Notes: generated by a model not told the origin, from the sequence alone. A DNA stretch of 26,633 bases from Prosthecobacter debontii (GCA_945883455.1 CAMCXJ010000006.1:1-26633); one strand, 5' to 3'. Counted from the first letter of the stretch, positions 14,513 through 22,606 are shown. Made by a program: numbers and translations.

Positions 14513-17368
14513 TCAGCCCTTCTTGGACTTCTTCGCTTTTTTCTTCGCGGCTTTCTTCGCGGCTTTCTTCGCAGCGGGTTTCGGCGAGGAGCCGTCGAGG
14601 ATCGCTGCCTGGGCGGCGGCGAGGCGGGCGACGGGCACGCGGTAAGGCGAGCAGGAAACATACGCGAGACCGAGCTTGTGGCAGAAGGTCACGGAATCCG
14701 GATCACCACCGTGCTCGCCGCAGATGCCGAGCTTGATGCCGGGCTTGGTGCTGCGACCTTTCGCGACGGCGATCTCCATCAACTGGCCGACACCAGTGGT
14801 GTCGAGCGAGGCGAAGGGGTTCTTCGGATAGATGTCGTTTTCCTGGTAGCTGTTGAGGAACGAGCCCATGTCGTCACGGCTGACACCGAGCGCGGTCTGG
14901 GTGAGGTCGTTCGTGCCGAAGGAGAAGAACTGGGCGTGCTTCGCGATCTCATCGGCCGTGACGCAACCGCGGGGAACCTCGATCATGGTGCCGACCAGGT
15001 AGTCGAACTTCACTCCCTTGGCAGCCTTCACTTCGGCGGCGACGCGGTGGATGATCTCCACTTGCAGCTCCAGCTCGCGGGCGTAACCGACGAGCGGAAC
15101 CATCACCTCGGGGGTGACGGGGATGCCTTTCTGGACGCACATCGCGGCGGCCTCGAAGATGGCTTGCGCCTGCATCTCGGCGATTTCCGGATAGGAAATA
15201 GCGAGGCGGCAGCCGCGGTGGCCGAGCATCGGGTTGAACTCGTGGAGGTCGTGCACGCGGTGCATGATCTGCTCGACCTTCACACCCAGCTTGCGGGCGA
15301 GATCCATCTGTTGCTCCTTGGTGTGCGGGAGGAACTCGTGGAGCGGCGGATCGAGCAGGCGGATGGTTGCGGGCTTTCCTTCGAGCGCTTTGAAGATGCC
15401 GAAGAAGTCCTTGCGCTGGTGCGGGAGGAGTTTCTTGAGCGCCTTGCGGCGGGCTTTCTCGTCGGTGGCGAGGATCATCTCGCGCATCGCGTCGATGCGG
15501 TCGCCCTCAAAGAACATGTGCTCGGTGCGGGTGAGTCCGATACCTTCCGCGCCGAAAGCGACGGCGTTTTTCACCTGCTCTGGGGTGTCGGCGTTGGTGC
15601 GGACGCCCATGCGGGTGGCTTTCGAACACCAGTCCATAAGCTGGACGAAGTTCTTGAACTTCTCGGTCTCGCGTGAGGACTTCTTGTTGTTGATGAGGCC
15701 GGTGATGATCTCGGAAGGCTCGGTGGCGAGCTCGCCGCCGTAAACCGTTCCGGCTGTTCCGTCGATGGAGAGGTAGTCGCCTTCTTTGAAGGTTTTGCCA
15801 CCTGCCTTGACAGTTTTTTTGTCGTAATCGACTTCGACACCCGAGGCACCGCAGACGCAGACCTTGCCCATCTGGCGGGCGACGAGAGCGGCGTGGGAAG
15901 AAACACCGCCACGCGAGGTGAGGATGCCCTCGGCGGCGATCATGCCGCGAAGGTCTTCCGGCGAGGTCTCGACGCGGACAAGTAGGACTTTTTCACCTCG
16001 TTGTGAAGCAGCTTCGGCGCGATCTGCGTTGAGGTAAATTTTTCCCGAAGCGGCACCGGGACCAGCGGGGAGACCTTTGGCGATGATGGTCTGCTTCTTG
16101 GTTTGCTCGATATCGAAGACGGGGGCGAGCAGCGCGTCGAGCTGGTCGGCGGGGTTACGGAGAACCGCGGTCTGCCAGTCGATAAGCTTTTCCTTCACCA
16201 TGTCGGCGGCGAATTTGAGCGCAGCGGCGGCGGTGCGCTTGCCGTTGCGGGTCTGGAGCATGAACAGCTTGCCGTCTTGGATGGTGAACTCCACGTCCTG
16301 CACATCGCGGAAATGGTTTTCAAGGATACGGCGGACTTTCATCAGCTCCTTGAAAGCGGCGGGGAGGGCTTGTGCCATGCCTGCAACGGCATCCGGAGTG
16401 CGGACACCCGCGACGACGTCTTCGCCCTGCGCGTTGACGAGGAATTCGCCGTAAAGGACGTTTTCACCGTTGGCGGGGTTGCGGGTGAAGGCGACACCGG
16501 AACCGGAGTTTGCGCCGGTGTTTCCGAAAACCATGGCCTGCACATTGACGGCGGTGCCCCATGCGGCGGGGATGCCGTATTTGCGGCGATAGACGATCGC
16601 GCGGTCATTCATCCACGAGCTGAAAACAGCGCCAGCCGCTCCTTCGAGCTGCTCCCAGGGGCAATCCGGGAAGCCCTTGCCGGTACGGTCGAGCACAAGC
16701 TTCTTGAAGATGGCGACCATCTCCTTGTTGTCGTCGGCGGTGAGCTCAGAATCAACGATGTCTTTTTTATATTTCGCGTGCTTGAAGGATTCGATCGCGT
16801 GCTCGAAAGGCTCGTGGTCTTCGTTGGGAAGTTTCTGCACGCCGAGAACGACATCGCCATACATCTGGATGAAGCGGCGGTAGCAATCCCATGCGAAGCG
16901 CTCGTTGCCAGTGGCCTTGGAAAGTGCATCGACGGTCTTGTCGTTGAGGCCGAGGTTGAGGACGGTGTCCATCATGCCGGGCATCGAGTCGCGCGCGCCT
17001 GAGCGGACAGCGAGGAGAAGGGGGAAACCTTTCGAGTCGCCGAACTTGTAGCCCATGATTTTCTCCATGTTGGCGACGCCAGCTTCCATCTGGGAGCGGA
17101 GGACTTTCGGGTAGGTTTTCTTATGATCGTAGTAGTAGGTGCAGACCTCGGTGGTGATCGTGAAACCCGATGGGACCGGAAGGCCGATGAGGGTCATCTC
17201 GGCAAGGTTCGCACCTTTACCGCCGAGCAGCTCTTTCATTTTCCCGTGACCGTCGGCCTTGCCCGCGCCCCAGGTGTAAATGTATTTCGTAGCTTTTGCG
17301 GAGCTTGTCGCTTTCGCGGTGGTTTTCTTCGCGGCGGGTTTGGCCGCTGTCTTCTTTTTGGTTGCCAT
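14513..17368 (-). CDS. ppdK: Pyruvate, phosphate dikinase with basic tails
   Basis: PPDK interconverts pyruvate, ATP and phosphate with phosphoenolpyruvate, AMP and pyrophosphate. All modules are present: the N-terminal nucleotide-binding domain (LGGKGANLAEMTLIGLPVPSG), the swivelling phosphohistidine domain (GGVSSHAALVARQMG, His about residue 492), and the C-terminal PEP/pyruvate barrel (DPPLHEFLPH, and GICGEHGGDP with the catalytic Cys). The protein is 951 residues, longer than the usual 870-880, because about 27 Lys/Ala/Thr-rich residues precede the catalytic domain and about 25 Lys/Ala residues end it. An alternative ATG at 17392 adds eight residues. The tails resemble those of histone H1-like bacterial proteins. 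A strong hairpin terminator follows. Confidence 0.96.
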   Translation of the reverse strand: MATKKKTAAKPAAKKTTAKATSSAKATKYIYTWGAGKADGHGKMKELLGGKGANLAEMTLIGLPVPSGFTITTEVCTYYYDHKKTYPKVLRSQMEAGVANMEKIMGYKFGDSKGFPLLLAVRSGARDSMPGMMDTVLNLGLNDKTVDALSKATGNERFAWDCYRRFIQMYGDVVLGVQKLPNEDHEPFEHAIESFKHAKYKKDIVDSELTADDNKEMVAIFKKLVLDRTGKGFPDCPWEQLEGAAGAVFSSWMNDRAIVYRRKYGIPAAWGTAVNVQAMVFGNTGANSGSGVAFTRNPANGENVLYGEFLVNAQGEDVVAGVRTPDAVAGMAQALPAAFKELMKVRRILENHFRDVQDVEFTIQDGKLFMLQTRNGKRTAAAALKFAADMVKEKLIDWQTAVLRNPADQLDALLAPVFDIEQTKKQTIIAKGLPAGPGAASGKIYLNADRAEAASQRGEKVLLVRVETSPEDLRGMIAAEGILTSRGGVSSHAALVARQMGKVCVCGASGVEVDYDKKTVKAGGKTFKEGDYLSIDGTAGTVYGGELATEPSEIITGLINNKKSSRETEKFKNFVQLMDWCSKATRMGVRTNADTPEQVKNAVAFGAEGIGLTRTEHMFFEGDRIDAMREMILATDEKARRKALKKLLPHQRKDFFGIFKALEGKPATIRLLDPPLHEFLPHTKEQQMDLARKLGVKVEQIMHRVHDLHEFNPMLGHRGCRLAISYPEIAEMQAQAIFEAAAMCVQKGIPVTPEVMVPLVGYARELELQVEIIHRVAAEVKAAKGVKFDYLVGTMIEVPRGCVTADEIAKHAQFFSFGTNDLTQTALGVSRDDMGSFLNSYQENDIYPKNPFASLDTTGVGQLMEIAVAKGRSTKPGIKLGICGEHGGDPDSVTFCHKLGLAYVSCSPYRVPVARLAAAQAAILDGSSPKPAAKKAAKKAAKKKAKKSKKG

Positions 17369-17535
17369 CGTGTTTGTGTATTCGAGTTGCATTCCGCCGC
17401 CATTTTTCGATGCAGGAAAACAGTTCCTTTTACCGTGGGGCAGGCGCGGGAGGCTAGCAGGAGCGACTTACCTGTCAACCGGTCAATGGTGGAAAAACCA
17501 AGCATTCACAGCTCCCACTTCGGAAGAGATTCAAA

Positions 17536-17656
17536 CACAGATGAACGGGATGAACGCAGATAAGAATGAACAGGGATAGGAAAGGAATGATTCGCGGCAG
17601 CCGATGTGGATGTGTGTTGGCATCCTCTCCATCTGCGTCCATCCCGTTCATCTGTG
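17536..17656. repeat. 26-bp inverted repeat, dispersed-repeat type
   Basis: The arm at 17536-17561 (beginning CACAGATGAACGGGATGAAC) is repeated in inverted orientation at 17631-17656 with one mismatch in 26. The 69 bp between have no gene. Sequences of this ATGAACGC/ATGAACGGG type are dispersed intergenic repeats in many Verrucomicrobiota and Planctomycetota. The inverted pair lies between the ppdK start (minus) and the end of the receptor gene (minus), in a 308-bp gap that holds nothing else I can identify apart from any ppdK promoter. Confidence 0.75.
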
Positions 17657-17676
17657 GTTGGCCTTCTCTTCTGTGA

Positions 17677-19908
17677 TCAAAACGTGGCCTCGACTCCGGC
17701 GAAGATCATACGCGGCGCGTTAGCGCGCGGGCCTAGCGGGGCGCGGCTAACGATCTTTTGTGTGTCGAAGATGTTCTGGATGCCGCCGACGAGCTTGAAG
17801 TTTTCGTTGAGCTGGTAGTGACCTGTTAGATCCATCAGCAGGAGCGCATCGATTTTTCCGTCCACGGCGCTGGGGTTGCCTGGAAGTCCGGTGAGGTTAT
17901 CGATGCGGACATTCTCATTATAACCGGTGCCCCATGTGGAAGTGGTAAACGAAGCGTCGAGATTGATACCCCATTTTTCTACGATGTAAGAGATGCCTGC
18001 TGCGAGTTTCCAGTCAGGGAGATAGGGAAGCTGGCTGCCGCTCTGGGCACCGGAGAAGAGTCCGGCGGTGTTGGCGAGGAGTCCGTTGATGTCCTTGAAC
18101 TCGGCCTGGGTGTAGGTGGCGCTGATGTAAACGGGCAGGCCGTAGCTTGCGCCCATCGCTTGTCCGAGGTCGTATTCCACAAGGCTCTCAAGGCCCCATG
18201 CTTCCGCCGCTCCGGCATTGCGCGAAGGGCTCAAGCCACCGACGACATCGAACTGGGGGGCGATGAGGTTGTCGTAATCGGTGTAAAAAGCGACGAGCTC
18301 GGTGCGGAGCGCGTCCTTACGGTGACGGTAGCCGACCTCGAAGCCGAGGCTTTCCTCGCTGTCTGTGCCTGTTAGATATCCCGAGGGATTGGCGGGTGAT
18401 TGCCCGCGATAGATGCCGCCGAAGAGGAAGTTTTCTGCATCGAAATCATAGGTCGCGCCGATGCCGCCCATGAGGAGCTGTTCGTCGCCGGATGTGTTCA
18501 CGCCCGCCGCCGTGGTGTTCTCGACATCGAGATGCTCATAGCGGATGCCGGGGCGCAGGGTGAGGGCACCGATCTTGATTTCATCCTCAAGATACAGCGC
18601 GGTGGCGAAGACCTCCTGAAGGCCTGCGGAGCCGACGGCGCCCGCGTTGGCCGGTCCGAAGCCACCGGTTCCGTTCGAGGTGTAGAAGATCTGCTGGTTG
18701 GTGCCGCCCGCGCGGTCGTAGTGGAGGCGGAGTCCGACGGCGAGGTCGTGGGATACGGAGCCGGTGTCGAAGCGGAAGTTGGCTTGGTTTTGCCAGCCGT
18801 AGGATTCGTGGTCGCGGAAGGCGTCGCGGGTGAAGATTTCACCGGCACCCGTGCCCTGGAGAACGGCGAGCGAGGGGGCGTGGAGCAGGGCTTCGGCGAC
18901 GTTGGTGCGGAGCCCGGCGCCGCGCAGGCCGTCGAGCTTATCCCAGCTGCGCTCGAAGGAATTGAAGTAAACAGCGGATTCGATGCGGAGCGCATCCGAA
19001 GGTTCGGCGATCCATTTCAGGTAGGTTCGGAAATGCTCGGCGGTGTGATGGTCAAACTGGGTGGAGGAGTAGCGGCGGTTCGGATCGCTGCGCAGGTCGG
19101 TTACGGTGATGCCGCCGTAGGATTCGTTCGCGTCGAAATCGGTGTAGCCCACCTTTGCTTCGAAGCGTTGCTTGAGGTCGGTGTTCGGCTCGTAGAAGAG
19201 CTTGAGCATCGGCTCGATGAGATCGAAGCCGGAGTCTTTCGACGTGCCGTCGATGTCACGGAAGCCTTCGCTGGTCATCGCGTGGAGTTCGAGGAGATAG
19301 CCGAATGTTCCGGCATCCGTGGACTGGGTGTCGCCGTACCACGTCTGGTTGAAAAATGTTTGGTCGGTGCCAAAAGTGGTGCGGGAGAAAAAGTTGTTTT
19401 CGCCGTCGGCGGGAATGGGGGTGGAAAGGAAATTGACGGCACCACCGGTGGTGTGGGGGCCGTATTTCACCTGGGAGGAACCTTTCAAAAACTCAATGGC
19501 GGACATCCGGCTCGCTTTGGGTGCGTAGTAAGCGGCCGGAGCGGAATAGGGAGAAGGAGAAGTCAGAATCCCGTCTTCCATCAGCGTGACTTTGCTCGAA
19601 CGCGTGCCATCTACTCCACGGAGTGCGATGTTGGGAAAATTTCCGTAGCCATCCTCGTCCCGCACGAAAACGGAAGGCACTTTGGCGGCGATGCGGGCGA
19701 GGTTGGTCTGGCCACGCGAGCGGAATTCCTCAGCGCTCACATACGCCGCCGATCCGGGAAGCTGGAATACCTGATCGTCTCCGCCTACCACTGTCAGCGG
19801 CGCCAAGGTTCCCAGCGCGTCCTGCCCGCCCGCTTGTCCCCCCAGCATCATGCCCACCAATGCGAGAGGCGCGATTTTTCCTTGCCTGCTGTGAATTCCA
19901 TTTTTCAT
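17677..19908 (-). CDS. TonB-dependent receptor, FecA-like
   Basis: This 743-residue outer-membrane receptor has a signal peptide (about residues 1-28), a plug domain (VFQLPGSAAYVSAEEFRS, NIALRGVDGTRSSKVTLMEDG, EFLKGSSQVKYGPHTTGGAVNFLSTP) and a long beta-barrel ending in Phe (FAGVEATF), as required for BAM-dependent insertion. The plug resembles FecA and related ferric-siderophore or ferric-citrate receptors. No N-terminal signalling extension is present, so it should not drive a sigma-regulator cascade. A perfect 9-1-9 palindrome lies 23 bp upstream of the ATG, and AAGGAAG sits about 10 bases before it. Together these indicate Fur-controlled iron acquisition. No TonB, ExbB or periplasmic binding protein is nearby. 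Confidence 0.92.
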   Translation of the reverse strand: MKNGIHSRQGKIAPLALVGMMLGGQAGGQDALGTLAPLTVVGGDDQVFQLPGSAAYVSAEEFRSRGQTNLARIAAKVPSVFVRDEDGYGNFPNIALRGVDGTRSSKVTLMEDGILTSPSPYSAPAAYYAPKASRMSAIEFLKGSSQVKYGPHTTGGAVNFLSTPIPADGENNFFSRTTFGTDQTFFNQTWYGDTQSTDAGTFGYLLELHAMTSEGFRDIDGTSKDSGFDLIEPMLKLFYEPNTDLKQRFEAKVGYTDFDANESYGGITVTDLRSDPNRRYSSTQFDHHTAEHFRTYLKWIAEPSDALRIESAVYFNSFERSWDKLDGLRGAGLRTNVAEALLHAPSLAVLQGTGAGEIFTRDAFRDHESYGWQNQANFRFDTGSVSHDLAVGLRLHYDRAGGTNQQIFYTSNGTGGFGPANAGAVGSAGLQEVFATALYLEDEIKIGALTLRPGIRYEHLDVENTTAAGVNTSGDEQLLMGGIGATYDFDAENFLFGGIYRGQSPANPSGYLTGTDSEESLGFEVGYRHRKDALRTELVAFYTDYDNLIAPQFDVVGGLSPSRNAGAAEAWGLESLVEYDLGQAMGASYGLPVYISATYTQAEFKDINGLLANTAGLFSGAQSGSQLPYLPDWKLAAGISYIVEKWGINLDASFTTSTWGTGYNENVRIDNLTGLPGNPSAVDGKIDALLLMDLTGHYQLNENFKLVGGIQNIFDTQKIVSRAPLGPRANAPRMIFAGVEATF

Positions 19909-19930
19909 CGTATTTTGCTTCCTTCCATCT

Positions 19931-19949
19931 ATTGAGATTCAATCTCAAT
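19931..19949. promoter_or_regulatory. Fur-box-like 9-1-9 palindrome
   Basis: ATTGAGATTCAATCTCAAT is a perfect inverted repeat, nine bases either side of one central base. This is the classical geometry of a Fur site, and it is close to the TGAGAAT-type 7-1-7 core of Fur boxes. It ends 23 bp before the receptor ATG, where a bound repressor would block the promoter. The identity is inferred from geometry and the iron-type receptor downstream. Confidence 0.65.
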
Positions 19950-20054
19950 AACGTAGAGACACTCGACCGGATTAGGTGGGATTCGTCAATCTGATAAATT
20001 TACGAAGTGGAAATATCCACTGTGGAGCGTAAAGAGGCAATGCGTCGGCAACTG

Positions 20055-20081
20055 ATTCGTGATTATTCTCGTGCATTCGTG
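20055..20081. repeat. Degenerate ATTCGTG direct repeats
   Basis: ATTCGTG occurs at 20055-20061 and 20075-20081 with a partial copy (CTCGTG) between. The block resembles the CACGAAT-type dispersed repeats seen between genes in this phylum. It lies just downstream of lutC (minus strand). A 6-bp hairpin AGTGGA/TCCACT at 20006-20021 follows it and may help end lutC transcription. Confidence 0.4.
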
Positions 20082-20094
20082 GATTACCCTGCTG

Positions 20095-20706
20095 TTAATC
20101 AAGCAGCAAAGCAATTTGCTCACCGGGGCCGTGGACGCCCTCGATGAGGATGCCCTCCACGTCGGCCGTTTTCGAAGGGCCGGTGCACCAGATGATGTTG
20201 GGAGCCTCGCCAAACGCGGCGATGGCGTCGGGGATAGTACGTAGGATTTCTTCCCTTTTCAGAACTCCGACATGCACCCAAGGCGATAGCGCAGCGAGGC
20301 GGCTGGAGGTCAGGAAATCATCGATGATTAGCGAGCCGGATTCTGCGATGGCTCCTGTGGCGCGGGTGATTCCGAAACGGTAATCGTCGTAGCGGTCGCG
20401 GTGGTATTCGGTTTCCACCGTGATCCCGGCGGCGACGAGCTTTGAGCCGATGGACTCGTAAAGCGCGGGATCGCAGTAGCCGTAGCGTTGGTTGTTGCCG
20501 TCGAGAAATTCGATGAGTTGTGCCACCGAATCCATGGGTCGCCCGTTCACTGCTTTGAAGTTAGCGGAGAAACATTTCCACAGATCCGGTTCGACCAGCT
20601 TCGCGGCGGAGTGCATTACGGAGGTATCGTAATCTGGATAGGCACCCTTGGATTTTAGGTTCGTGGTGGTCTCGCGGATTTTGGAGAAAATTTGGGAACG
20701 GGACAT
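20095..20706 (-). CDS. lutC: LutC-type lactate utilisation protein
   Basis: This 203-residue LUD-domain protein matches LutC/YkgG. The typical segments are VHVGVLKREEILRTIPDAI, GSLIIDDF, and the C-terminal WCTGPSKTADVEGILIEGVHGPGEQIALLLD, in which the PSKTADVE and HGP blocks are the family hallmark. With LutA and LutB it forms the iron-sulfur complex that oxidises L-lactate to pyruvate. I chose the ATG at 20706. An alternative GTG at 20757 would translate the repeat arm upstream and gives an unrelated leader. It lies after lutB on the same strand but is separated from it by the GxxExxY gene and its repeats. No lutA is present in the window. Confidence 0.87.
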   Translation of the reverse strand: MSRSQIFSKIRETTTNLKSKGAYPDYDTSVMHSAAKLVEPDLWKCFSANFKAVNGRPMDSVAQLIEFLDGNNQRYGYCDPALYESIGSKLVAAGITVETEYHRDRYDDYRFGITRATGAIAESGSLIIDDFLTSSRLAALSPWVHVGVLKREEILRTIPDAIAAFGEAPNIIWCTGPSKTADVEGILIEGVHGPGEQIALLLD

Positions 20707-20735
20707 GGTTTCTTGGGGATTTGGGCTAGATTTTA

Positions 20736-20774
20736 AAACGGAGGTAACTGAGGACACGGAAGTAACGGAGCTAG
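20736..20774 (+). repeat. Left arm of the inverted ACGGAG repeat
   Basis: This arm begins AAACGGAGG and ends ACGGAGCTAG. Its last four bases include the TAG stop codon of the GxxExxY gene (CTA at 20771-20773 on this strand). It pairs in inverted orientation with 21168-21206. Confidence 0.7.
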
Positions 20775-21163
20775 GGTTGTGTGTTTTTTATGTTTGGATG
20801 GAGGATACGCTTTTTGCCTAGCGGCCATGCTTTGAAATTTAGGAGGAGAGCCACACTCAGGCCGGTGATGTTGAGGTAGCCGAGCATCTGGGCTTCGTTT
20901 GCCAACGAGAAGGAATCCACGCATTTTGGATCCACGATGATCTTATTTTCAACCACGAGATCAGGAGTTAGATGACCGAGATATCTACCTTTGTAGAGAA
21001 CGTCATATCTCGGTTGCTGCTCGAATCCAATCCCTTGTTCGGCAAGCTCAATACACAATGCCCGCTCGTAAATCTTCTCATCAAGCCTCGGTTTTAATTC
21101 GCGGTGAACCGCTATCGCGGCCGAGATGATTTTCCCAGTAAGTTCCTCATAAAACAATTTCAT
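20771..21163 (-). CDS. GxxExxY family protein
   Basis: This 130-residue protein belongs to the GxxExxY family, whose members have a PD-(D/E)XK nuclease-like fold and an unknown role. IISAAIAVHRELKPRL is followed by the signature position RLDEKIY (residues 26-32), where the first Gly is Arg. TPDLVVENKIIVDPKCVDS (residues 67-84) covers the nuclease-like core, where the common ELKA is DPKC. NEAQMLGYLNITGLSVALLLNF is the conserved C-terminal helix and strand. The GGAG in the right repeat arm lies 9 bases before the ATG and can serve as ribosome-binding site. The stop codon is in the left arm. It lies between lutB and lutC and has no evident link to lactate use. Confidence 0.85.
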   Translation of the reverse strand: MKLFYEELTGKIISAAIAVHRELKPRLDEKIYERALCIELAEQGIGFEQQPRYDVLYKGRYLGHLTPDLVVENKIIVDPKCVDSFSLANEAQMLGYLNITGLSVALLLNFKAWPLGKKRILHPNIKNTQP

Positions 21164-21167
21164 ATCT

Positions 21168-21206
21168 CTAACTCCGTTCTCTCCGTCTCCTCCGCATCCT
21201 CCGTTT
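21168..21206 (-). repeat. Right arm of the inverted ACGGAG repeat
   Basis: Read on the minus strand this arm begins AAACGGAGGATGCGGAG and ends ACGGAGTTAG, four bases before the GxxExxY ATG. Its first 17 bases are identical to 22711-22727 on the plus strand. It supplies the likely ribosome-binding GGAG of the gene. Confidence 0.7.
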
Positions 21207-21220
21207 AAAGGTAAGCCGAT

Positions 21221-22606
21221 TTATCTCCGCCTCTCTTTCAGCCATTTTCTGAAATCCCCGCCGTGAGAATCGGGCAGCGTCCTTTGGCCGAGCCAATCTT
21301 GGAGCGGCTTGATCGGGGCGACTTGGATGGGCAGGTGATTCATCGCTTTGGACATGGTCATCGCCGTGCGCCACAGGGAAGGGGAGGTGGCGAGGGTGGC
21401 GAAGGGAGACATCGGGATCGCGCCTTCGGAGGGGATTTCCTCGCGTTTCGCCTTGTCACGGAGACGCAACAGGAGGTCAGAGATGGGGATGTCAACTGGG
21501 CAGACCTCATTGCACGCGCCGCATAGCGAAGATGCTTTCGGGAGATCAGCGAGTTCTGGGAAACGGCTGCCAAAGAGGATGGGCGAAAGCACCGCGCCGA
21601 TCGGACCGCCATAGGTAGAGCGGTAGGCGTGCCCCGACGCCTGGCGATAGACCGGGCATACGTTCTGGCACGCGGAGCAGCGGATGCAGCGCAGGATTTC
21701 CCGGCAATCCGAAGCGAGTACGTCGGTGCGTCCGTTGTCGATGAAGACCACATGCATGTGCTCCGGGCCGTCGGGTTGGTTCGCGGATTTCGGGCCGTTG
21801 ATAAACTCGGTGTAAACCGTGAGCTGCTGACCCGTGGCGGAGCGCCCGAGTAGGTTAAGGAATACGGAAAGGTCACGCTCTTTCGGGATGATTTTCTCAA
21901 TACCCACCAAGGCGATGTGCAGATTGTTGGGAGCGTTGCCGAAACGTGAGTTGCCCTCGTTGGTCACAAGGACGAGCCTCCCGGTGTCGGAGCAGACGAA
22001 ATTTGCGCCGGTGATGCCCGCCTCTGCGGTCATGTATTTCCCCCGAAGGTGCACGCGGGCGCGGCGGGTGATCGTCTCTGGATCATCGTTGTAATCCGTT
22101 GCGACACCTTCTCGCAGAAACGTTTTCGCGATATCACGGCGGTTCTTGTGAATGATGGGTTTTACGATGTGCGAAGGTTCATCGCCATCAAGCTGGATGA
22201 TGAACTCACCGAGATCAGATTCCAAGCATTCGATGCCGTTCTCAATCAGAAACGAATTTAGGTGGATTTCCTCCGCTGCCATCGACTTCGATTTCGTGAG
22301 CTGCGTGACGCCGTGCTCGCGAAGAATAGAAAGAATCGCCTGTCGCGCGTCCTCATCCGTGGAGGCATAATGGACATGCGCGCCTCGATCTGTCAGAGCT
22401 TTTTCCGCTTTCTCTAGATACTCGTCGAGGTGGTGTAGGGTGTGATCCTTGATCGAACCGGCGAGTTTGCGGAGGGAGTTCGGATCTTCATAATCTTTGA
22501 AGAGGACGGAATATCGTTTTTCCGTGCCTTTCGTCGAGCCGTCGATCACGGAATGCTGCTTCTCATCGGAAATGTTCCGAGCGTAGGTGTCGATTTGTTG
22601 TGCCAT
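21221..22606 (-). CDS. lutB: LutB-type lactate utilisation Fe-S protein
   Basis: This 461-residue protein matches LutB/YkgF. An N-terminal LUD domain contains LTKSKSMAAEEIHLNSFL and the DYNDDPETITRRARVHLR and TGANFVCSDTGRLVLVTNEGN blocks. A ferredoxin-like part follows with CIRCSACQNVCP (Cys307, 310, 313, 317) and CGACNEVCP (Cys362, 365, 369), which bind two [4Fe-4S] clusters. It is the electron-carrying subunit of LutABC lactate oxidation. I chose the ATG at 22606. A GTG at 22642 would add 12 unconserved residues. The GxxExxY unit follows after 14 bp, then lutC. The spacing is unlike an intact lut operon, in which lutB and lutC usually abut. Confidence 0.93.
   Translation of the reverse strand: MAQQIDTYARNISDEKQHSVIDGSTKGTEKRYSVLFKDYEDPNSLRKLAGSIKDHTLHHLDEYLEKAEKALTDRGAHVHYASTDEDARQAILSILREHGVTQLTKSKSMAAEEIHLNSFLIENGIECLESDLGEFIIQLDGDEPSHIVKPIIHKNRRDIAKTFLREGVATDYNDDPETITRRARVHLRGKYMTAEAGITGANFVCSDTGRLVLVTNEGNSRFGNAPNNLHIALVGIEKIIPKERDLSVFLNLLGRSATGQQLTVYTEFINGPKSANQPDGPEHMHVVFIDNGRTDVLASDCREILRCIRCSACQNVCPVYRQASGHAYRSTYGGPIGAVLSPILFGSRFPELADLPKASSLCGACNEVCPVDIPISDLLLRLRDKAKREEIPSEGAIPMSPFATLATSPSLWRTAMTMSKAMNHLPIQVAPIKPLQDWLGQRTLPDSHGGDFRKWLKERRR

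Larger units (their letters stand above)
20736..21206. mobile_element. Putative repeat-bounded GxxExxY unit
   Basis: This 471-bp unit consists of a GxxExxY gene and two flanking inverted copies of a 39-bp ACGGAG-type repeat, and almost nothing else. The arms agree at 30 of 39 positions by my hand alignment. It interrupts the lutB-lutC spacing. I see no transposase and no convincing target-site duplication, so calling it mobile is an inference from symmetry, compactness and position inside an operon. Confidence 0.5.

Noticed and set aside
18400..19935. A 511-codon plus-strand frame opposite the TonB-dependent receptor
   Set aside because: The receptor on the minus strand has signal peptide, plug and terminal Phe. 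The opposite frame is a composition artefact.
20707..20757. A GTG extension of lutC at its N terminus
   Set aside because: The extra 17 residues are translated from the ACGGAG repeat arm and are not part of LutC.
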